This document shows positions 15,635-16,858 of a stretch of DNA of 16,858 nt, piece by piece; position 1 is the stretch's first letter, and every line of letters begins with the position of its first letter. A program made the position numbers and the translations under genes. Below the pieces are notes generated by a model, which was not told the DNA's origin, searched no databases, and saw only the letters and a list, made by a program, of their open reading frames with translations. Location of the stretch: assembly GCA_039808325.1 (NCBI GenBank), contig JBDHSU010000089.1, positions 1-16,858 of the forward strand. The letters run 5' to 3'. This DNA is from JAFKKS01 sp039808325. GTDB lineage: Bacteria; Pseudomonadota; Alphaproteobacteria; Rhizobiales; Xanthobacteraceae.

Positions 15635-15732
15635 AAGGGGGAGGGTCGGGGTGGGGGTCGCTTTCGTTTCACTCGCGCACGATCCCCACCCGGATCGCTT
15701 CGCGATCCGACCTCCCCTTTTTAAGGGGAGGT
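15623..15732. repeat. Inverted pair of CTCCCC-type palindromic repeats overlapping the permease stop codon
   Basis: The left hairpin has perfect 10-bp arms, CCCTCCCCCT (15623-15632) and AGGGGGAGGG (15636-15645), around GAA. A middle hairpin pairs CGGATCGC (15691-15698) with GCGATCCG (15702-15709). The right hairpin pairs ACCTCCCCTT (15710-15719) with AAGGGGAGGT (15723-15732) around TTT. The flanks GGTCGGGGTGGGGG and ATCCCCACCCGG are approximate inverted matches, so this is two units head to head. It fills the convergent gap between the permease and the pirin. No T-run follows any arm, so intrinsic termination is doubtful. Confidence 0.78.
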
Positions 15733-15739
15733 GAAAACG

Positions 15740-16657
15740 TCACCGCTCCGGCAGCGGGATGAATTCGGTCTCGTCCGGCACTTTCTCGAAGCGTCCGGTC
15801 TTCCAGTCCTCCTTCGCCTGCTCGATGCGCTCGCGCCGCGAGGAAACGAAGTTCCACCAGATGTAGCGCGGACCCTCGAGCGCCGCGCCGCCGAGGAACA
15901 TCATGCGCGCGGGGCGCGTCGCCGTGACGGTGATGCGGTCGCCGGGACGGAAGATCAGGAGCCGCGGCCCCTCGAAGCGGTCGCCGGCGATCTCGATCTC
16001 ACCGTCGACGACATAGATGGCGCGCTCCTCGTGGTCGGCGTCGAGCGGCGCGCTGTGGCCGGCGGCAAGATTGACCTCGACGTAGAACCACTCCGACACC
16101 CGGTCGACCGGCGCCTTCGCGCCGAACGCCTCGCCGGCGATGACGCGCGCCGATACGCCGGTGTCGCGCACCACCGGCAGCGACGCAGCGTCGTAGTGCT
16201 GGAACGACGGCGTGATCTCCTCGTCCTCGCGCGGCAGCGCGATCCAGCTCTGGATGCCGAGCATCGCCTGCCCGTCGGTGCGCTGCATGTCGGGCGTGCG
16301 CTCGGAATGCGCGATGCCGCGACCGGCGGTCATCAGATTCATCGCGCCGGGCTCGATCTCCTGGATGTTGCCCTCGCTGTCGCGGTGCATGATCTTGCCG
16401 TCGAACAGATAGGTGACGGTCGCGAGCCCGATATGCGGATGCGGGCGCACGTCCATGCCCTGCCCGGCGACGAACTGCACCGGCCCCATCTGGTCGAAGA
16501 AGATGAAGGGGCCGACCATCTGCCGCTTGCCGTGCGGCAGCGCGCGCCGCACCGCGAAGCCGCCGAGGTCGCGCACGCGCGGCACGATGACGAGATCGAG
16601 CGCGCTGCAGGACTGCGGATCGCCGAGGATGGGATCGTTGTCGGGGTGCCAGCTCAT
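15740..16657 (-). CDS. Pirin family protein (quercetinase-like cupin)
   Basis: The start at ATG 16657 has a strong GGAGG (16663-16667) 5 nt upstream. The 305-residue protein has two cupin halves. The N-terminal half contains the iron-binding site: RPHPHIGL gives His73 and His75, and GIAHSERTP gives His117 and Glu119, the pirin set. Other family marks are GPFIFFDQMGP (49-59), YLFDGKIMHRDS and GIQSWIALP. The C-terminal half (about 165-285) has the usual extra cupin and a closing WWNFVSSRRERIEQAKEDW segment. Bacterial pirins such as YhhW can act as quercetin 2,3-dioxygenases or bind partner proteins; the substrate here is unknown. It lies downstream of purH on the same strand with 96 nt between them and may be read through from it. 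Confidence 0.94.
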   Translation of the reverse strand: MSWHPDNDPILGDPQSCSALDLVIVPRVRDLGGFAVRRALPHGKRQMVGPFIFFDQMGPVQFVAGQGMDVRPHPHIGLATVTYLFDGKIMHRDSEGNIQEIEPGAMNLMTAGRGIAHSERTPDMQRTDGQAMLGIQSWIALPREDEEITPSFQHYDAASLPVVRDTGVSARVIAGEAFGAKAPVDRVSEWFYVEVNLAAGHSAPLDADHEERAIYVVDGEIEIAGDRFEGPRLLIFRPGDRITVTATRPARMMFLGGAALEGPRYIWWNFVSSRRERIEQAKEDWKTGRFEKVPDETEFIPLPER

Positions 16658-16697
16658 GAAAGCCTCCTGTGCGGCCGCGACGATACGCCGACCTTCA

Positions 16698-16716
16698 CCT
16701 CTCCCCTAGGGAGAGG
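16698..16716. repeat. Short palindrome after purH, CCTCTCCC type
   Basis: CCTCTCCC (16698-16705) and GGGAGAGG (16709-16716) form a perfect 8-bp stem with a CTA loop. It lies between the purH stop and the pirin start. Reading leftward from purH there is no T-run after the stem, so it may be a repeat remnant of the same general CTCTCCC class or a weak transcription attenuator. Confidence 0.5.
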
Positions 16717-16753
16717 CGAAGAAGAAAGACCCTCGGATGAGGAATGATGACCG

Positions 16754-16858
16754 TCAATGCCGGAAGTGCCGCGTGCCGGTGAGCACCATCGCGATACCGG
16801 CGTCGTTCGCCGCCTTGATCACCTCGTCGTCGCGCATCGAGCCGCCCGGCTGGATCAC
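16754..16858 (-). CDS. purH: purH, 3' end only (AICAR transformylase / IMP cyclohydrolase), runs off the window
   Basis: The last 34 codons and the stop of a minus-strand gene are present; the 5' part lies beyond position 16858. The visible residues begin VIQPGGSMRDDEVIKAA and end GTRHFRH, which is the highly conserved C-terminus of PurH. PurH is the bifunctional cytoplasmic enzyme for the last two steps of IMP synthesis: formyl transfer to AICAR and ring closure. The QPGGS.RD block belongs to the transformylase domain. The pirin gene follows 96 nt downstream on the same strand. Confidence 0.93.
   Translation of the reverse strand: MIQPGGSMRDDEVIKAANDAGIAMVLTGTRHFRH

Noticed and set aside
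15710..15732. Intrinsic terminator for the pirin gene
   Set aside because: The stem is strong but not followed by a T-run on either strand, and it matches the dispersed repeat type; effect on termination is unproven.

Overview
This is a 16.9 kb piece of a high-GC chromosome, most likely from an alphaproteobacterium of the Hyphomicrobiales (Bradyrhizobiaceae/Xanthobacteraceae type). That placement rests on the 1614-residue NAD-glutamate dehydrogenase, an HpnP-like B12-dependent radical SAM protein, IorB-like and DUF2147 proteins, and several palindromic intergenic repeats of kinds I remember from Bradyrhizobium and Rhodopseudomonas relatives. No search was run. I see no phage, plasmid, insertion sequence, CRISPR, tRNA or rRNA. 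This looks like ordinary core chromosome with repeat-filled gaps.

Layout. 1-650: a small secreted four-cysteine protein of unknown function, preceded by one palindromic repeat and followed by another in the convergent gap. 648-4408 (minus): a two-gene unit in which an HpnP-like radical SAM protein (candidate hopanoid C-2 methylase) is followed, with start and stop codons nearly touching, by a Tat-exported IorB-like molybdenum hydroxylase subunit that has no iron-sulfur partner nearby. 4575-5204 (plus): a divergent secreted DUF2147 protein; the shared promoter gap holds a dyad resembling the EcfG general-stress promoter on both strands. 5220-5410: a compound palindromic repeat cluster. 5469-6245 (minus): a class I SAM-dependent methyltransferase of the MTS/HemK-TrmN6 type. 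6246-6607: non-coding gap.

6608-8385: an Lrp/AsnC regulator divergent from a 12-helix MFS transporter, a classic local regulator-transporter pair. 8399-9040 (minus): an AhpD-like, peroxidase-related enzyme. 9241-14085 (plus): the 180-kDa NAD-specific glutamate dehydrogenase, which feeds 2-oxoglutarate into central metabolism. 14108-14219: inverted repeat pair. 14252-15634 (plus): an Atg22/UMF1-type MFS permease whose last codons and stop lie inside a repeat. 15740-16657 (minus): a pirin. 16754-16858 (minus): the last 34 codons of purH, running off the window edge.

The points most worth a second look are the hpnP-like/iorB-like pair with its possible stress promoter, and the repeat families that occupy almost every convergent gap. 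One of these has identical 37-nt copies in opposite orientation about 5.2 kb apart. I did not find a clearly new multi-gene system.
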